A stretch of DNA of 64,000 nt, from positions 2,852,001-2,916,000 of the forward strand of contig CAWCHQ010000001.1 in NCBI GenBank assembly GCA_963795415.1, given 5' to 3'. The notes below the pieces were generated by a model. The model saw nothing but the letters and a program-made list of their open reading frames with translations, did not search any database and was not told the origin of the DNA. Shown here in pieces: positions 63,233 through 64,000 of the stretch (position 1 is the stretch's first letter; every line of letters starts with the position of its first letter). The translations under genes were made by a program, and so were the position numbers. The stretch comes from CAVSUZ01 sp963795415 (GTDB taxonomy: Bacteria; Pseudomonadota; Alphaproteobacteria; Acetobacterales; Acetobacteraceae).

Positions 63233-64000
63233 TCACGCGCCGCCCTCGCCGAATTTCCACACGGGGATGCCGAGCTTTTTCGCCTTGTCGGCGAGATTGC
63301 CCTGGATGCCGGTGCCGGGGAACACCATGACGCCGATCGGCAGCACCTCCAGCATCGCGTCGTTGCGCTTGAACGGCGCGGCCTTGGCGTGCTTCGTCCA
63401 GTCGGGCTTGAAGGCGACCTGCGGCACCTTGCGATTGGTCGCCCATTTGGCGGCGATCAGCTCGGCGCCCTTCGGCGAGCCGCCATGCAGCAGCACCATG
63501 TCGGGATGCTTCGCGAGGCGGTCCCAGATTAGGCGATGGTCGTCGAAGTCGATCCCGCCGGTGAGGGCGATCTTCGGTCCTGCCGGCAGCAACACCTCGG
63601 TCTCGGCGCGACGCTTGGCGGCGAGGAAGTCGCGGCTGTCGATCATTGCCGACGTCAGCGTACGATGGTTGACCAGCGATCCGGAGCGCGGGCGCCATGC
63701 CGATCCGGTGTGAACTTCGAAGCGTTCCGCGGCCTGATCGCGGAAGAGCTCCATGCTGTTACGGCGCTCGATCAGCGTGATGCCCTCGGCCGTGAGACGC
63801 TCGAGTTCGACCGAACGCACCTCCGAGCCGTTCTGTTCGCGTTGACTCTTCTGCTGCGCCTGCTCGTTGGCGTCGAGCTCCCGTCCGATGCGGTCGACGG
63901 CGCGTTGGAACAGGTTGACCGTCGACCAGAGCAAATCCTCGAGGTCCGGTTCGAGACGCGTGTCGCTCAAAGTCGAGACCAGGGCGTCGAAGATGTCGGC
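63233..64000 (-). CDS. DUF2493 domain protein, 5' end beyond the window
   Basis: At least 256 codons are open to the right edge (DIFDALVSTLSDTRLEPD near the edge). The C-terminal DUF2493 (SLOG-like nucleotide-binding) domain reads AGPKIALTGGIDFDDHRLIW, HPDMVLLHGGSPKGAELIAA, and IGVMVFPGTGIQGNLADKAK. The preceding helical part includes GRELDANEQAQQKSQREQNG. SLOG-type domains bind nucleotide signals; the role in ICEs is unknown. The usual segment before HPDMVL is four residues shorter than I recall (RLAKHPD versus RLDKVHAKHPD). Confidence 0.9.
   Translation of the reverse strand, partial: ADIFDALVSTLSDTRLEPDLEDLLWSTVNLFQRAVDRIGRELDANEQAQQKSQREQNGSEVRSVELERLTAEGITLIERRNSMELFRDQAAERFEVHTGSAWRPRSGSLVNHRTLTSAMIDSRDFLAAKRRAETEVLLPAGPKIALTGGIDFDDHRLIWDRLAKHPDMVLLHGGSPKGAELIAAKWATNRKVPQVAFKPDWTKHAKAAPFKRNDAMLEVLPIGVMVFPGTGIQGNLADKAKKLGIPVWKFGEGGA

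Noticed and set aside
1..64000. CRISPR arrays or cas genes
   Set aside because: No regularly spaced short repeats and no Cas-like proteins were seen on either strand.

Overview
The window reads as accessory DNA from a high-GC alphaproteobacterium. The main evidence is the right-hand third, a Tra/Trb-type integrative conjugative element (ICE) core whose cargo families (DUF736, DUF2285, DUF6499, DUF2493, DUF2840, TrbK-alt) are typical of Sphingomonadales, Rhizobiales and Acetobacteraceae elements. I cannot name a genus. No rRNA, intact tRNA or CRISPR array is visible.

Left part (about 1-38 kb): an insertion-sequence graveyard. Remnants of IS3, IS5, IS6, IS66, IS256, IS481, IS630, IS1182 and ISAs1 families lie side by side, mostly frameshifted or truncated. 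Four elements still have both ends: an IS5-family copy (4300-5568), an IS3 copy with a 4-bp target duplication that carries a group II intron inside its transposase gene (20029-23137), an IS5/IS427-type copy (26739-27679) and an IS1182-family copy (28479-29946). A trio of tyrosine recombinases with a 36-bp perfect inverted repeat (32332-35760) is a RIT element, and it sits inside an IS66 transposase remnant. Two halves of one IS256-type gene lie 23 kb apart, next to inverted copies of the same repeat, which suggests an old inversion.

Among the debris is an island of mostly intact, non-transposon genes (9.7-17.9 kb): a small unknown protein, a ribbon-helix-helix-like protein, a 393-residue unknown, an 870-residue hybrid histidine kinase, and a convergent set made of a large membrane protein, a lipoprotein and small membrane peptides. 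Other likely genes are a DUF6065-like protein, a NUDIX protein and several proteins under 100 residues.

Right part (38-64 kb): the ICE core, almost all on the minus strand. From right to left: DUF2493, a membrane protein, DUF736, a single-domain response regulator, an XRE regulator, DUF2285/DUF6499 proteins, an AlpA-like HTH, RepA, ParA, a ribbon-helix-helix protein, DUF2840, TraF protease, lytic transglycosylase, relaxase, TraG coupling protein, a CopG-like protein, an AlpA-like remnant, then trbB-C-D-E-J-K-L-F-G-I, DUF2274 and, on the plus strand, DUF6499/DUF2285 and a LysR regulator. Many neighbours overlap by ATGA or TGATG junctions, so they form long translationally coupled operons. RepA and ParA with iterons suggest the excised form can replicate and partition like a plasmid. 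trbE, trbL, parA and the small AlpA gene carry single-base frameshifts, so either the element is decaying or the sequence has indel errors.
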